64,000 nucleotides of DNA from DASRHT01 sp035293765 (GCA_035293765.1 DATGMF010000052.1:34145-98144), one strand, 5' to 3'. Positions 42,465-51,786 are shown, counted from the stretch's first letter. The notes: generated from the letters alone by a model not told the origin. Program-made: numbers and translations.

Positions 42465-42806
42465 ATGTCCAAATCTCTTACGCGTATCCTCTACCTGATT
42501 GCCATCGTTGGCGGGATCGTTGCTGGCATTCTGGCATATATGGCTGTTGCAGGGGTACATGTGGACCCGACCAGCGGTGCGGTAAGCGGCGGCAATTCTG
42601 GCCTTCTCGACATTACCTTTATCGTTATCGGCATTGCTGCCATCTTTGCCTTTGTGGCCTGGATCGGGGCGCTGATCAAGACTGCGCAGCTTGCTCGCTG
42701 GAGCTGGTTTATCATCTTGCTGCTTCTCTCCTGGCTGGCTATCCCGATGCTCGTTTACATCTTCGCCGGTCCCGCAACGCCAGCCGAGCAGCCGCAGCTC
42801 GGCTAA
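42465..42806 (+). CDS. Small membrane protein with three transmembrane segments
   Basis: The protein has 113 residues from ATG 42465, with GATGGAGG upstream. Hydrophobic segments lie at about 8-28 (ILYLIAIVGGIVAGILAYMA), 47-70 (LLDITFIVIGIAAIFAFVAW) and 80-102 (SWFIILLLLSWLAIPMLVYI). The C terminus is short and Pro/Gln-rich. No family is recognised. It stands alone, downstream of a strong hairpin and upstream of an A-type repeat. Confidence 0.7.
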   Translation: MSKSLTRILYLIAIVGGIVAGILAYMAVAGVHVDPTSGAVSGGNSGLLDITFIVIGIAAIFAFVAWIGALIKTAQLARWSWFIILLLLSWLAIPMLVYIFAGPATPAEQPQLG

Positions 42807-43022
42807 CCATTTGCACCATCTGCCCCTGTCGGTAGATAAAGATCATCAAAGCAATTATCTCTAAATGATGCCGCCGGCAAACCATCCATTCGTTTTTCCT
42901 CGATAGGGGTTTGGCGGTGGTATCTCTCTTCCCGAGGGACGACCTCTTGTACTCGCACACCTTTCCTGCCAGGATGAGCGTATTATGTATAGTGTTAGAT
43001 GGTCCATACGAAAAAATGAAGG

Positions 43023-43066
43023 GCAGGCGATAAATCGCCGGAGGACGCGGTAAACCTGGTCCCTAC
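43023..43066. repeat. A-type repeat, single arm, at the end of the Uma2 gene
   Basis: GCAGGCGATAAATCGCCGGA, then GGACGCGGTAAACCTGGTCC and CTAC at the end. The stop codon of the minus-strand Uma2 gene (complement of CTA, 43063-43065) lies inside the GTAGGGACC end. Confidence 0.8.
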
Positions 43067-43650
43067 AAAAGTCCATGTGGTCCTGCTGGTGATTCGAATT
43101 CTACATCCGCATAAGCATCTACCAGCGAAAAGCGGACTCCTGGACTGTGCAATATAATCTCGTCGCTATTTTCAAAAGCTTCGTAGATCCACCTGCTATT
43201 TTCTTTATAGTAGACTTCTATTTTGCATGATTGCGCATCGGCAAGAACATATTCTTCGATTGTAGGATGATTGCGATAATTTTTGAGCTTCCAGGTCCGG
43301 TCAGTGAGCTCTGTGCTGGGAGAAAGCACTTCAACAACGAGGCGTGGCGACTGGATCGCCTGGACCGTTCCCCTATCGCGGGGATCGCAGGTGACAATCA
43401 CGTCGGGATGGAAGTAGCGCGTCTCGGAAATATAGACCTTCATATCAGAACTATAAACTCGACAACCGCTTCCACGCAGAAGATTCCAGAGGATGCGCTG
43501 GATATTCGATTTGATGGTATCATGATTGGCGGTCCCGCCTGCCATCGCATAGGCATGACCATCAACGTATTCATAGCGTGTATCAGGATCGTTTTCTTCG
43601 AGTTGAAAATATTCTTCAACCGTCATCCTGTGTTGATGCTCTAATGCCAT
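43063..43650 (-). CDS. Uma2 family (DUF820-type) putative endonuclease
   Basis: The protein has 195 residues from ATG 43650, with GAGAGGG upstream. MTVEEYFQLEENDPDTRYEY and VDGHAYAMAGGTANHD form the typical Uma2 start. The PD-(D/E)xK core is seen as YFHPDVIVTCD and SPRLVVEVLSPSTE, with an E-x-L variant in place of ExK. These genes are abundant in Cyanobacteria and Chloroflexota and are often linked to mobile DNA. The last codons are TTG-TAG, with the stop supplied by the adjoining A-type repeat. Confidence 0.88.
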   Translation of the reverse strand: MALEHQHRMTVEEYFQLEENDPDTRYEYVDGHAYAMAGGTANHDTIKSNIQRILWNLLRGSGCRVYSSDMKVYISETRYFHPDVIVTCDPRDRGTVQAIQSPRLVVEVLSPSTELTDRTWKLKNYRNHPTIEEYVLADAQSCKIEVYYKENSRWIYEAFENSDEIILHSPGVRFSLVDAYADVEFESPAGPHGLL

Positions 43651-43709
43651 AACATGCCCTCTCACACATTTTCTATGCTATGCTAAGATGTCCTGGTAGA
43701 TCAGCACTA

Positions 43710-43976
43710 TTATAGCATAGGACGAGCCTTCTCATAATGGATATAGTTCCCATCGGGCGAGAGGAAACCGGCAAACGTTCCCTCTCGCCTGTGCGTAAGC
43801 TGCCTTTGCACGCCCGAAAGCACATCCCAGACATAGATCTGACCGGTTCCTGATACAGAGCGAATCGCCATGCCGCGCTCCATCGCGCGGCGAGCAATTT
43901 CCGCTCGCCATAATCCATTCGTACGATAGCGCTGTTTCCAGAGCGCATCTGTTTCAGTCTGGGATGGTTTAAGCAT
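43710..43976 (-). pseudogene. N-terminal remnant of an S9 peptidase (propeller part only)
   Basis: An 88-codon frame from ATG 43976 (GAGGAGA upstream). WKQRYRTNGLWRAEIARRAM and GQIYVWDVLSGVQRQLTHR, then GTFAGFLSPDGNYIHY, match the start of TolB-like propellers in large S9 peptidases. The frame stops after EKARPML. No continuation of the propeller or hydrolase domain is found downstream in any frame before the Uma2 gene. It is most simply a truncated gene that kept its start region. Confidence 0.65.
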
Positions 43977-44008
43977 GCAAACTCTCCTCACGATTACAGC
44001 GTAATAGT

Positions 44009-44041
44009 GATTACAGGGTAATTCTTAATTACCCTGTAATC
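44009..44041 (-). terminator. Hairpin overlapping the aldehyde dehydrogenase stop
   Basis: Perfect 15 bp arms (GATTACAGGGTAATT at 44009-44023 and its complement at 44027-44041) with a 3 nt loop. The right arm contains the last codons of the gene. No T run follows, so it could protect the mRNA 3' end instead of ending transcription. Confidence 0.55.
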
Positions 44042-45780
44042 GCCGTCCACAAAATGTCCGGGATTTTCCAGAGGGATGGGGCGGCCTCGAAAGCGACCAG
44101 TTTAGGGAAGAGCTTGCGGGCGGTCTTGCCGCGGGTCGCGAACCAGGGCGGCGTGGGCACGCCGATGAAGGGGCCACATAAGACCGTCTTTTGCGGCTGC
44201 TCGAACAGCAGCGTGTTATGCACGACGCCCGTCCCAGATTGAATATTGTCGATGGTATGACCCGGGAAGGCTCCCCAGGTCGTGACCACCAGGGCGTAAC
44301 TGGTGCCGCCCCAGTAATTGACGCCTATCGAGCCGTAACGCAGGTTCGCCACCGCCCGGTCTAACGCCGCTGCAACTGCCGGATCTTTGAGCGATGCTGG
44401 ATGAATGAGGATGGTCGCATTCAACGTGCCCCAGATGTGCTCGTTGGCAAAAGCGACCGCGCGATCAAGGTATTCGGCTGCATCCGCCGCTTCGATGGTC
44501 GTCTCGGCAAAGAGGCCGCAGAAGGCTTCGGTGGTGAAGCAGATATCATCCTCGTTTTGCGGATCAACGCCGGTAATCAGCGTCCAGGGGAGCTGATCGG
44601 CGGTCGCGCTGCCGAACTGCTCGGCGTCTGGATGTTCCGCGATAAAGCTGCTGTGACGCTCCTTCGCGCCTGGATAATAGGAGTTGCGCGGCGGAACCTG
44701 CGCGAGCACGCTGCGTATCTGCTGTAAAAGTTGCTCGCGCTGCTTCCAGCCCGCGTGCTGGAGAATGACGCGGGTGGCATTGCAGTTAAAGCCGGCATTA
44801 TTGGTGAGCATCGTCGCGATATGCTCGGCATGATAGGCGATATCGCGCTCACGCCAGGGACCGGGCACGACGATCACCGGACTGACGTTGCCTAGCTCGC
44901 CCGTGACCCGCTTATCCAGTATCGGTTGTTTGTTTGCTCTGCGCGCAGCACCTTCGGGTCCCGTGCCAAAGACAATGGCGTTAAAGGTTTTGTCGGAGCC
45001 GGTGATATGGATCTCATCAACGCCCGCGTGATTGCAAAGATAGGAGCCTTCCGCGGCTCCGCCGTAGACGATGCGCAGGAAGCCGGGCTCGATCAGGGCA
45101 CGGAAGCTCTCTTCGAGCAGCGGCCCCAGGTAGGCATTGACGGGATTGGCTTTGAAGAGCACCACCTGATCCTCGTTGAACATTTTATAGAGGATATCCA
45201 TCGGCCCGATGCTGGCGACGTTGCCCGCGCCCAGCACCAGCGCGACTTTGCCGGGGTGATTTTTGTCCTTATAGACGCGGGCCTGCGTCTGGGCAAGATT
45301 TTCCGCCGTCACTCCCGGTTCCATCCATAGTTCCGCGGTGACGCCGCTAAAGAAGAGACGATCATAGGCGTTCTGGGGAAATACCTGGGCCACGACCTGA
45401 CCATCGGGGCGCGTTTTGACGGGGCCGGGGATACGGGGCGCGCCATGAGCCTCAATATCGCTCAGAGACTGGCGCAACTGGCGTAAATTTTTGAGCACCG
45501 GCCAGGTTCCCGCCGCCCATTCCTCGCCCACCAGAGGCGAATCTGCGGCAATACCTTTGGCCCTGGCGCAGGCCGCGACCCAGCGAGGCGCGATGGCTGC
45601 GAAATCTCGTATAAGCTGATCAATGATTGCAATACGCTGCGGAATGGCGACGTTGACCCATTCATCTTTGTGGGCTTGCAGAACCTCTACTGCCGCGTCC
45701 AGCGTCTTCTGGGAAGAGGCCGCGACGCTGCCAGCGATAGCCGGAAATTGAGGAGAACCGCGACGTACATCAATAGTCAT
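44029..45780 (-). CDS. Aldehyde dehydrogenase family protein
   Basis: The protein has 583 residues, longer than the common 480-500. The glutamate motif is RVTGELGNVSPVIVV (about 290), and the nucleophile cysteine is in NNAGFNCNATRVIL (about 330). NAD-binding blocks are VALVLGAGNVASIGPMDILY and VLFKANPVNAYLGPLLEESF. It oxidises an aldehyde to an acid or an acyl-CoA. The extra length is mainly N-terminal helices and a C-terminal 60-residue tail (PKTVLCGPFIGVPTPPWFAT). The substrate cannot be told. Confidence 0.88.
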   Translation of the reverse strand: MTIDVRRGSPQFPAIAGSVAASSQKTLDAAVEVLQAHKDEWVNVAIPQRIAIIDQLIRDFAAIAPRWVAACARAKGIAADSPLVGEEWAAGTWPVLKNLRQLRQSLSDIEAHGAPRIPGPVKTRPDGQVVAQVFPQNAYDRLFFSGVTAELWMEPGVTAENLAQTQARVYKDKNHPGKVALVLGAGNVASIGPMDILYKMFNEDQVVLFKANPVNAYLGPLLEESFRALIEPGFLRIVYGGAAEGSYLCNHAGVDEIHITGSDKTFNAIVFGTGPEGAARRANKQPILDKRVTGELGNVSPVIVVPGPWRERDIAYHAEHIATMLTNNAGFNCNATRVILQHAGWKQREQLLQQIRSVLAQVPPRNSYYPGAKERHSSFIAEHPDAEQFGSATADQLPWTLITGVDPQNEDDICFTTEAFCGLFAETTIEAADAAEYLDRAVAFANEHIWGTLNATILIHPASLKDPAVAAALDRAVANLRYGSIGVNYWGGTSYALVVTTWGAFPGHTIDNIQSGTGVVHNTLLFEQPQKTVLCGPFIGVPTPPWFATRGKTARKLFPKLVAFEAAPSLWKIPDILWTAITG

Positions 45781-45977
45781 GTGTTGGCACCTCCGTATAA
45801 CACAATATCCACGAGCAAATAGTATTTCAGTATATCACAGCCACACCGAACCATTTACGCCGTTTTTATTTTTTCTCAGCGTTTACGTTGTATATCTTAT
45901 AGGTATTTGATGAGGTAACAGGCGTTTATCATCAATAAATTTAGCAAGTAGCTATTTACAAGGAGAATATCGGGGTT

Positions 45978-48167
45978 ATGTCCACCTGCCCTAACTGCCG
46001 TCAGGCTGTTACATCTGCGGACGAAATCTGCGAAAATTGTGGCGCGGTGCTTTCGGCCACGATTGTCGCGCCGATCCGCGCTACGACCACTCCCCCGCCA
46101 TCTTCCCTTCCTCCGCCGGCGACGACAGCCAGTAATCTCACGCTTTGCCCAAATTGCAAGCATCCGCTCAAAGCGGGCGAGGATGTATGCGATGAATGCG
46201 GCATGGTGCTGACGGCAATCCCGCCGCGCACGCAACCGCCGCCCCCGGTATCTTCCGCTCCCGTGGGACAGGAACTCTGCCCAAGATGTGGAGGGCCGCG
46301 CGCGATGGGCGTAAAATTCTGCCGCCAATGTGGCTATAACTATATGTCGTCCACCAATTCCGCCTCGACCACCACCAGCGGCCTGGTCACGGTGCAGACC
46401 GCGACGCAGCTAGCGATGGGGAGCATCCTCAGTAATAAGTATAAAATCGTGCAGGCCATTGGCTCCGGCGGCATGGGCGCGGTCTACCTGGCCGAAGATC
46501 TGATCCTCAAGCGCCAGGTCGTCATCAAAGCTCTTTTGGCTGATGACGACCCCGATATGGTGGCACAGAGCATCAAGGAGCGCGAGTTTCTTGCAGCCAT
46601 TAAGCATGCCAATATCGTCTCGATCTACGACTTTGTGACCATTAGCGGCAAAGGCTATATCGTCATGGAGTATGTCCACGGGAAGACCTTACAGGATATT
46701 ATGGAAGAGCAGGGGCGGCCCTTTGACGTGCCGACGGCGATTCGCCATATTATGGGCATCTTGCCGGCCTTCACCTATATGGCAAAGCTCGGGCTGGTCT
46801 ATTGCGATTTTAAGCCGCAGAACGTCATGCTTGAAAAGCTCAAGGATGGCAGCGAGATCGTCAAGCTGATCGATCTGGGCACGGTCATCAAATATATGCC
46901 CAAACCCATCGATGTGTACGGCACGCACGGTTTCTACGCGCCCGAAGCGGTCAAATCGCCCTCGCCGGAGACCGATCTTTACACTATCTGCCGCACGCTG
47001 GCTTACATGGTTACGATGATGGACCTGGCAAATCCGGTTTTTGGCCTGCCCTCCTCTGAGCACTACAAGGCGTTCCGCGATCATCCCGCACTCTATCGCC
47101 TGCTTGCTAAAGGCACGCACTCGCGGCCCCAGCAACGTTTTCATAGCGCCGAAGATTTGCACGACCAGCTCGCGGGCGTGCTGCGCTTGATCGTTGGCGG
47201 CGCGCCAGGGGTCCCGGCAAGCTCGCGCATGTTCATCTCGGGAGCGTTAACCACCACCGGAAAACTCGGGTTGCGCGGCGAGGCGGCGCTGGATGAGACT
47301 GATAAAGCCATCGATCTGCTGCGTTACGGAGATCTCTCGTTGCGCAACGGCAACTACGCCAGCGCGCTGGCCTTTTATAATCAGGCCATCAAGAATAACT
47401 CGAAGAGCGTCGATGGACATCTGCGCCTGACCGAGATCTATATCGAACAGGAAAAGTACGCGCAGGCGCTGGCTGAGATTACCAGAGTGCAACGTATAGC
47501 GCCGGGGAACTGGAAAATCGCCTGGTACACCGGGCGCTTGCTGGAGGCGCAGGGCAAGCTGACGGAAGCTGCCGACCAATACAGCGAGTTGCTGGCAGAC
47601 CTGCCGGGCGAGCTGCCTCCTCAGCTTGCTCTGGCCCGCGTCAATGCCCGCCTGGGCCACGATCAGGAGGCAGTTACGCTCTATTCGGCTGTGATCAAAG
47701 CCGAACCCGGCCATACAGAGGCCATCCTGGGGCTAACCAATTCACTGATCAACCTGAAACGCTGGGACGAGGCGGCGCAGGTATTGAGCAATGTGAGCGA
47801 GGCGGCGGCGAAATTCGTTGACGCCAAACTGCTGCTCTGTGACCTCTATCTTAACCGTATGGTACCTTTGAAGGCCCAGAATGTGGAGCAGGCTGCGCTG
47901 GCGATACAAGCTCTGGAGGGTCGTACGGAAAATGCCCGCTATTATCTGATGAGCGGAGACGTTTATCGCGCCGCGTGGCAACTGGCCCGCCGCAAGCAGC
48001 TTCCGGCGAAAACAACCATCGCGGGCGTGCGCGATACCTCAGCGCGTACGCTAGGGTTGGCCGCAGAGGAAAAATATCAGCAGTATTTGCGGCGCGAGCA
48101 ACACCCCGCCAATCGAGAAGCGGTTATACGGCGCAAGCTGGAGGTCGCGCCCTGGCGATTATGGTAA
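45978..48167 (+). CDS. pknG: PknG-like serine/threonine kinase with zinc ribbons and TPRs
   Basis: The protein has 729 residues. Residues 1-120 hold three CxxC-CxxC zinc ribbons (CPNCRQAV..CENCG, CPNCKHPL..CDECG, CPRCGGPR..CRQCG) separated by Pro-rich linkers. The kinase domain is about 150-405: GSGGMGAVYLAED loop, VVIKALL lysine, and YCDFKPQNVML in place of HRDxKxxN, as in mycobacterial PknG. The DFG motif reads LIDLGTV, followed by YGTHGFYAPEAV. TPR-like helices fill about 430-700. PknG senses amino-acid status and controls 2-oxoglutarate flux in actinobacteria. It is followed by the vWA gene (46 nt) and a GlnX-like gene. Confidence 0.9.
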   Translation: MSTCPNCRQAVTSADEICENCGAVLSATIVAPIRATTTPPPSSLPPPATTASNLTLCPNCKHPLKAGEDVCDECGMVLTAIPPRTQPPPPVSSAPVGQELCPRCGGPRAMGVKFCRQCGYNYMSSTNSASTTTSGLVTVQTATQLAMGSILSNKYKIVQAIGSGGMGAVYLAEDLILKRQVVIKALLADDDPDMVAQSIKEREFLAAIKHANIVSIYDFVTISGKGYIVMEYVHGKTLQDIMEEQGRPFDVPTAIRHIMGILPAFTYMAKLGLVYCDFKPQNVMLEKLKDGSEIVKLIDLGTVIKYMPKPIDVYGTHGFYAPEAVKSPSPETDLYTICRTLAYMVTMMDLANPVFGLPSSEHYKAFRDHPALYRLLAKGTHSRPQQRFHSAEDLHDQLAGVLRLIVGGAPGVPASSRMFISGALTTTGKLGLRGEAALDETDKAIDLLRYGDLSLRNGNYASALAFYNQAIKNNSKSVDGHLRLTEIYIEQEKYAQALAEITRVQRIAPGNWKIAWYTGRLLEAQGKLTEAADQYSELLADLPGELPPQLALARVNARLGHDQEAVTLYSAVIKAEPGHTEAILGLTNSLINLKRWDEAAQVLSNVSEAAAKFVDAKLLLCDLYLNRMVPLKAQNVEQAALAIQALEGRTENARYYLMSGDVYRAAWQLARRKQLPAKTTIAGVRDTSARTLGLAAEEKYQQYLRREQHPANREAVIRRKLEVAPWRLW

Positions 48168-48213
48168 CAATTGAGGATGCTCAGTGAGATAAATTAGCAG
48201 AAAGAAGAGGCGC

Positions 48214-49479
48214 ATGTTTACCATTACGGCACATCACAGTCAATACCTGCGCATGGGTCAGGATACCATGCAGGCGGTGCTTTCGGTCAGCGTAGATGCC
48301 AGCATGCAGATGGCTCCAGCGCCGCTCGCGCTGGGCATTGCCCTGGACCATTCCGGCTCGATGGAGGGTCCGAAAATGCGCGCGGCGCGCGACGGCGCGA
48401 TCAAAGTGGTACAGGCGATAGATGCCAGTATGGCTTTTATGGTTGTCACTTTCAACGATAATGCGCGCGTCATCTTCGGACCCGCGATGGGTAGCGACGC
48501 TAACAAACGGCACGCAGTTGAGACGCTCAAAAACATTTACGCCTCCGGGGGCACCCGCATGAGTACCGCGCTCAACGCTATCGTTGACAAGTTCAGCAGC
48601 AAGGACCAGGGGCGAGCGACCAAAATCCTCTTCCTTACCGATGGGAAAAACGAGGGTGAGCAGCGTTCAGCCCTTGATCGGGCGGTCGCCCGCTGTGCGA
48701 ACGCTAATATCAGTATCAGCGCGTGGGGCGTGGGCACCAACTGGGACGCGGCGGAACTGCGTCACATAGCCGACGCGACGCACGGCACAGCCGATATCAT
48801 CCCTTCGCCCAAACAGATCGAGGCCGCGTTCACCGCCTCATTTAGCGAGATGCGTAAGACAGCCATCCCCAACGCCTCCATGTACCTCTGGTCGCCAATG
48901 GGCGTGACGATCAAACGTGTTGAGCAGGTCTATCCCAATATTGTCGCGCTTGGCACCGAGCCGGACCCGGCTAATCCGCGCCAGGTCGTGGTAAATCTCG
49001 GCTCCTTCGCGGCAGGCGATCAGCGCGATTACCTGGTGACGCTGCAAACGCCGGCATACCAGCCAGGACAGCAGTTTCTGCTCTTGCGACCAGGGCTGAA
49101 ATACTTCCTCGGCGGCGCGGACGAACAGGAAGAGAAAAGCTTCCGCGACGGCTGGGTGTTTGTGCAATGGACAGAAGATGCCGCGCTTGCCGCCCAGATT
49201 GATCCCCATATCGCGCACTATACCAACCAGGAAGAGCTATCACAGGCAATCCGCGAGGGGCAGGCGGCACTGGCAGCCGGTGATAGCGCTCGCGCCACGC
49301 ATCTGCTCAGCAGGGCGCTGGAGATTAGCAAACGCACAGGCAACGAGCGAATCACGCGCTTGATTAACGACATTGTGCAGGAGAATCCCGATGGCAGCTA
49401 TCGCCTCAACCAGCAGGCCGACGCGGTTGCGCGTAAAACCCTGGCGATCAATGTGGGACGAACTTCGAAATTGAAATAA
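48214..49479 (+). CDS. vWA-domain protein (MIDAS-containing) of the PknG operon
   Basis: The protein has 421 residues; AAGAGG precedes the ATG. The vWA domain is at about 37-220, with a complete MIDAS: LALGIALDHSGSM, GGTRMSTALNAI and FLTDGKNEGEQRS. A beta-rich part (about 220-330) and a helical C terminus follow (QAALAAGDSARATHLLSRAL). There is no signal peptide or membrane segment, so it is cytoplasmic. It sits between the PknG-like kinase and the membrane protein, and is a likely adaptor or kinase substrate of that pathway (inference). Confidence 0.88.
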   Translation: MFTITAHHSQYLRMGQDTMQAVLSVSVDASMQMAPAPLALGIALDHSGSMEGPKMRAARDGAIKVVQAIDASMAFMVVTFNDNARVIFGPAMGSDANKRHAVETLKNIYASGGTRMSTALNAIVDKFSSKDQGRATKILFLTDGKNEGEQRSALDRAVARCANANISISAWGVGTNWDAAELRHIADATHGTADIIPSPKQIEAAFTASFSEMRKTAIPNASMYLWSPMGVTIKRVEQVYPNIVALGTEPDPANPRQVVVNLGSFAAGDQRDYLVTLQTPAYQPGQQFLLLRPGLKYFLGGADEQEEKSFRDGWVFVQWTEDAALAAQIDPHIAHYTNQEELSQAIREGQAALAAGDSARATHLLSRALEISKRTGNERITRLINDIVQENPDGSYRLNQQADAVARKTLAINVGRTSKLK

Positions 49480-49533
49480 TGGTGATGGATATCTCTTTGC
49501 CAAAACTGAAGAAAGAAGGCATTAGCTGAAGTC

Positions 49534-51111
49534 ATGCAAAAACAGTATGGACAGGTCCCGGCGCAGCCGCCGATACCTCTCAGCGCCTTATCACAGCCGC
49601 TCGTGATTAACCCCGGCAGATTGCGGCGAGCCCTGCGGACGCTCAAGGGGCAATTTATCGCGCTGGCAATCTGCGTTGCCGCCCTGGCAATTATTCAGGC
49701 GCTGATGACCTCAATGGCATACGTTCGCTCTGCCGACGATCTGGATACCATCAACACCGGCAGTATCCCCAGCGTGAATGCGGCCCAGGCAATCGCGCAG
49801 TATATTGAAGATATCGATGCCAAAGCCGCCGATTACCTGGCAACTGCGGGCCTCACACAGCTTGCGCCCTGCTCGCTTGTGGGCACTGATCGCAATCCCG
49901 GCCCGCAAACGGTTCACGACTGCGATAACCTTAATATTGATGCCGAGCTGGTCCTGGCGAACAGCGAGTTGTTCAACGCCGCCCACAACGTCACCTATCC
50001 CGGCGAACGCACCGCCGTTGAACGGATCACGGCAGGCTTTGAAGAGTATAGCGGCGATATCGCGATTATGCGCCACGAATATGACCTGGCAGCCAGTAAA
50101 ACCGATGCGCAAGATCCCCATCTGCAAAAAGCGCGCCAGGCTTACCAGGCCGCCAACGATGTCTTACAGAAGACAATCACGCTGCAACCTACAACAAATG
50201 CATCTGGCACTCCCGTCTTCAACGAACCGGCAGTGCCATTATGTACGGCGCATAGCAATACCGTGACCGATAGCTCCTGGATGCTTGGCAGCATCGAAGA
50301 CAATATTAGCTGCCTGAGTGAGATCAACAAGACGCACCTTGATAGCGCCTATAACGATACTATTAGCTTCCTGGGAGCGGCTGTCACGGGGACGCTCCTC
50401 TTGAGCATTATCTTCTGCGCTCTGCTGCTATTTGTGATCTGGAGGATGATTGCCATCACTCATCGCGTGATCAATCCCGCGCTGACGCTGGCGCTGATCG
50501 TGAGCGTGATTTTCTGCGCTAATGCGGTAGGGCTGTTTTCGCAGATGGCCGGGCAGCACGGTGACTTTGGGCAGATGGTCAAGGATGACTACGATAGCGT
50601 GTACTTTGCGGCCCAACTCAAGCGTTACGGGACGGCGGCGAACGCCGATGAGTCGCGCTGGCTGATTGCAATGGCCTTTAACGATCAGGCGGCGGCTGAC
50701 CGCTGGTATCAGGATTGGCAGGCCAACACCGCTCAGGTCCGCTCGCTGATCGACCGCGCGCAGAATAATCGCACGTATCCCGAAGAAGATCAGCCTTTAC
50801 GCGACATGCAGGCGAACTGGCAACAGTACACGAATATTGACACCCAGATACGCGCTAAAGCCACCGATACGACGAACCCGGCGCGCATCCATGACGCCGA
50901 ACTGCTGAGTACAGGCGACTCTAACCGCACATTTGACGCTTTTTCCAACGCTGTCGATGGCCTGAGCCAGGCCAATCAGGGGCATTACAATATGACCTAT
51001 GCCGCTACGAGAGGCGCGCTCATGCTGTATGTCGCCCTGAGCGCCATCCTGTTCCCACTGCTCGGGCTGGCCGCGGTCGGCGGCATTGTGTTGCGACTCA
51101 AAGATTTTTAG
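49534..51111 (+). CDS. Four-TM membrane protein, GlnX-like
   Basis: The protein has 525 residues. TM1 is at about 40-60, an extracytoplasmic helical domain at about 65-280 (with three or more cysteines and N-glycosylation-like Asn runs), TM2 and TM3 at about 284-345, a second outer domain at about 350-495, and TM4 at about 498-520. This topology and its position after pknG and vWA genes resemble GlnX, the membrane partner of PknG and GlnH in mycobacteria. No GlnH-type amino-acid-binding lipoprotein gene is present here. The resemblance rests on topology and neighbourhood, not on a motif. Confidence 0.65.
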   Translation: MQKQYGQVPAQPPIPLSALSQPLVINPGRLRRALRTLKGQFIALAICVAALAIIQALMTSMAYVRSADDLDTINTGSIPSVNAAQAIAQYIEDIDAKAADYLATAGLTQLAPCSLVGTDRNPGPQTVHDCDNLNIDAELVLANSELFNAAHNVTYPGERTAVERITAGFEEYSGDIAIMRHEYDLAASKTDAQDPHLQKARQAYQAANDVLQKTITLQPTTNASGTPVFNEPAVPLCTAHSNTVTDSSWMLGSIEDNISCLSEINKTHLDSAYNDTISFLGAAVTGTLLLSIIFCALLLFVIWRMIAITHRVINPALTLALIVSVIFCANAVGLFSQMAGQHGDFGQMVKDDYDSVYFAAQLKRYGTAANADESRWLIAMAFNDQAAADRWYQDWQANTAQVRSLIDRAQNNRTYPEEDQPLRDMQANWQQYTNIDTQIRAKATDTTNPARIHDAELLSTGDSNRTFDAFSNAVDGLSQANQGHYNMTYAATRGALMLYVALSAILFPLLGLAAVGGIVLRLKDF

Positions 51112-51408
51112 CGCAGTATAGCGAAGAGGATGATTTCATCAGACCTCTTCATCAATAGTTGCGGCTGTCTTATGTAAGAAATGGTAAATTTCTTCTCTAA
51201 AGATTGCCGCATGTTTAATAAGATGTAAGCTTATCCATAGACCAACAAATCGATATGTATGAACGTTTTTTCATCAAACATAAGCTTAACCATAAGGAGG
51301 CAAATCGGTTGCATTAAACCGTTTCAAACGTTTTTTTAGAGAAAATAGCGGGCAAAAACGTCTTTTCTGACAGAGCGAAAATGAAAATAAAATGAAGCGC
51401 AAAAAAAG

Positions 51409-51435
51409 TTTGCATAAAGCAGAGGAGAGTATACT
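51409..51435 (+). promoter_or_regulatory. Promoter-like boxes ahead of the candidate RNA
   Basis: TTTGCA at 51409-51414 and TATACT at 51430-51435. The spacer is short (15 bp), so the -35 box is uncertain; the -10 box is good. A start near 51442 would place the RNA 5' end at the closing stem. Confidence 0.45.
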
Positions 51436-51441
51436 GGTGTC

Positions 51442-51691
51442 AATGGTGAGTGGTGGTTGAGGGTGCCAGTTTGTTCTGGGCAGTGTGGCTCCAGGCATTG
51501 GTGACGAGGGCAGTTCCGGCAGCAGGTGTTGAGCCAGGCTCCACCGACCTGTGGTGAGCGACCTCCTACTACAATGCATGTTGTAGCCCTGCCGGACATA
51601 CTTCAATCACCACTACCAGCTAGAATATTGCGCTCCTACTATTTCCTTTTCCCGATACTGCGGGGGGTGCCAGCCCCCGCAGTATTTTTTT
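51442..51691 (+). ncRNA. Candidate structured RNA, possibly 6S-like
   Basis: The ends of a 175 nt region pair: 51444-51462 with 51601-51618 form 18 base pairs with a single bulged G (two to three G-U). Inside, CTACAA/TTGTAG, TCCGGCAG/CTGCCGGA and TGGCTC/GAGCCA can pair. A Rho-independent terminator follows. No open frame in the region looks coding. A closed terminal helix around an about 180 nt RNA with an inner hairpin is the layout of 6S RNA, but the sequence alone does not prove it. A riboregulator of another class is possible. Confidence 0.45.
51655..51691 (+). terminator. Strong Rho-independent terminator
   Basis: 12 bp stem ATACTGCGGGGG (51655-51666) / CCCCCGCAGTAT (51674-51685), 7 nt loop, then T7. 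Its orientation requires a plus-strand transcript entering from the left. Confidence 0.9.
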
Positions 51692-51786
51692 CTGCCACCT
51701 CGACGTTTTAAGATGTGATGGCTACACGGCCCGCCAGGAATGCGCTGGCAGGCCGTAGCCCTCTCAACCCTCTGGGGGGATTGAAA

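Larger units (their letters stand above)
51112..51786. other. Gene-free stretch holding a candidate structured RNA and a terminator
   Basis: 51112-51400 is AT-rich with short hairpins but no gene (for example AAACCGTTTCAAACGTTTTT near 51320). 51409-51691 holds a promoter-like pair, a stem-closed region and a strong terminator, listed separately. 51692-51786 shows nothing further. Confidence 0.6.
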
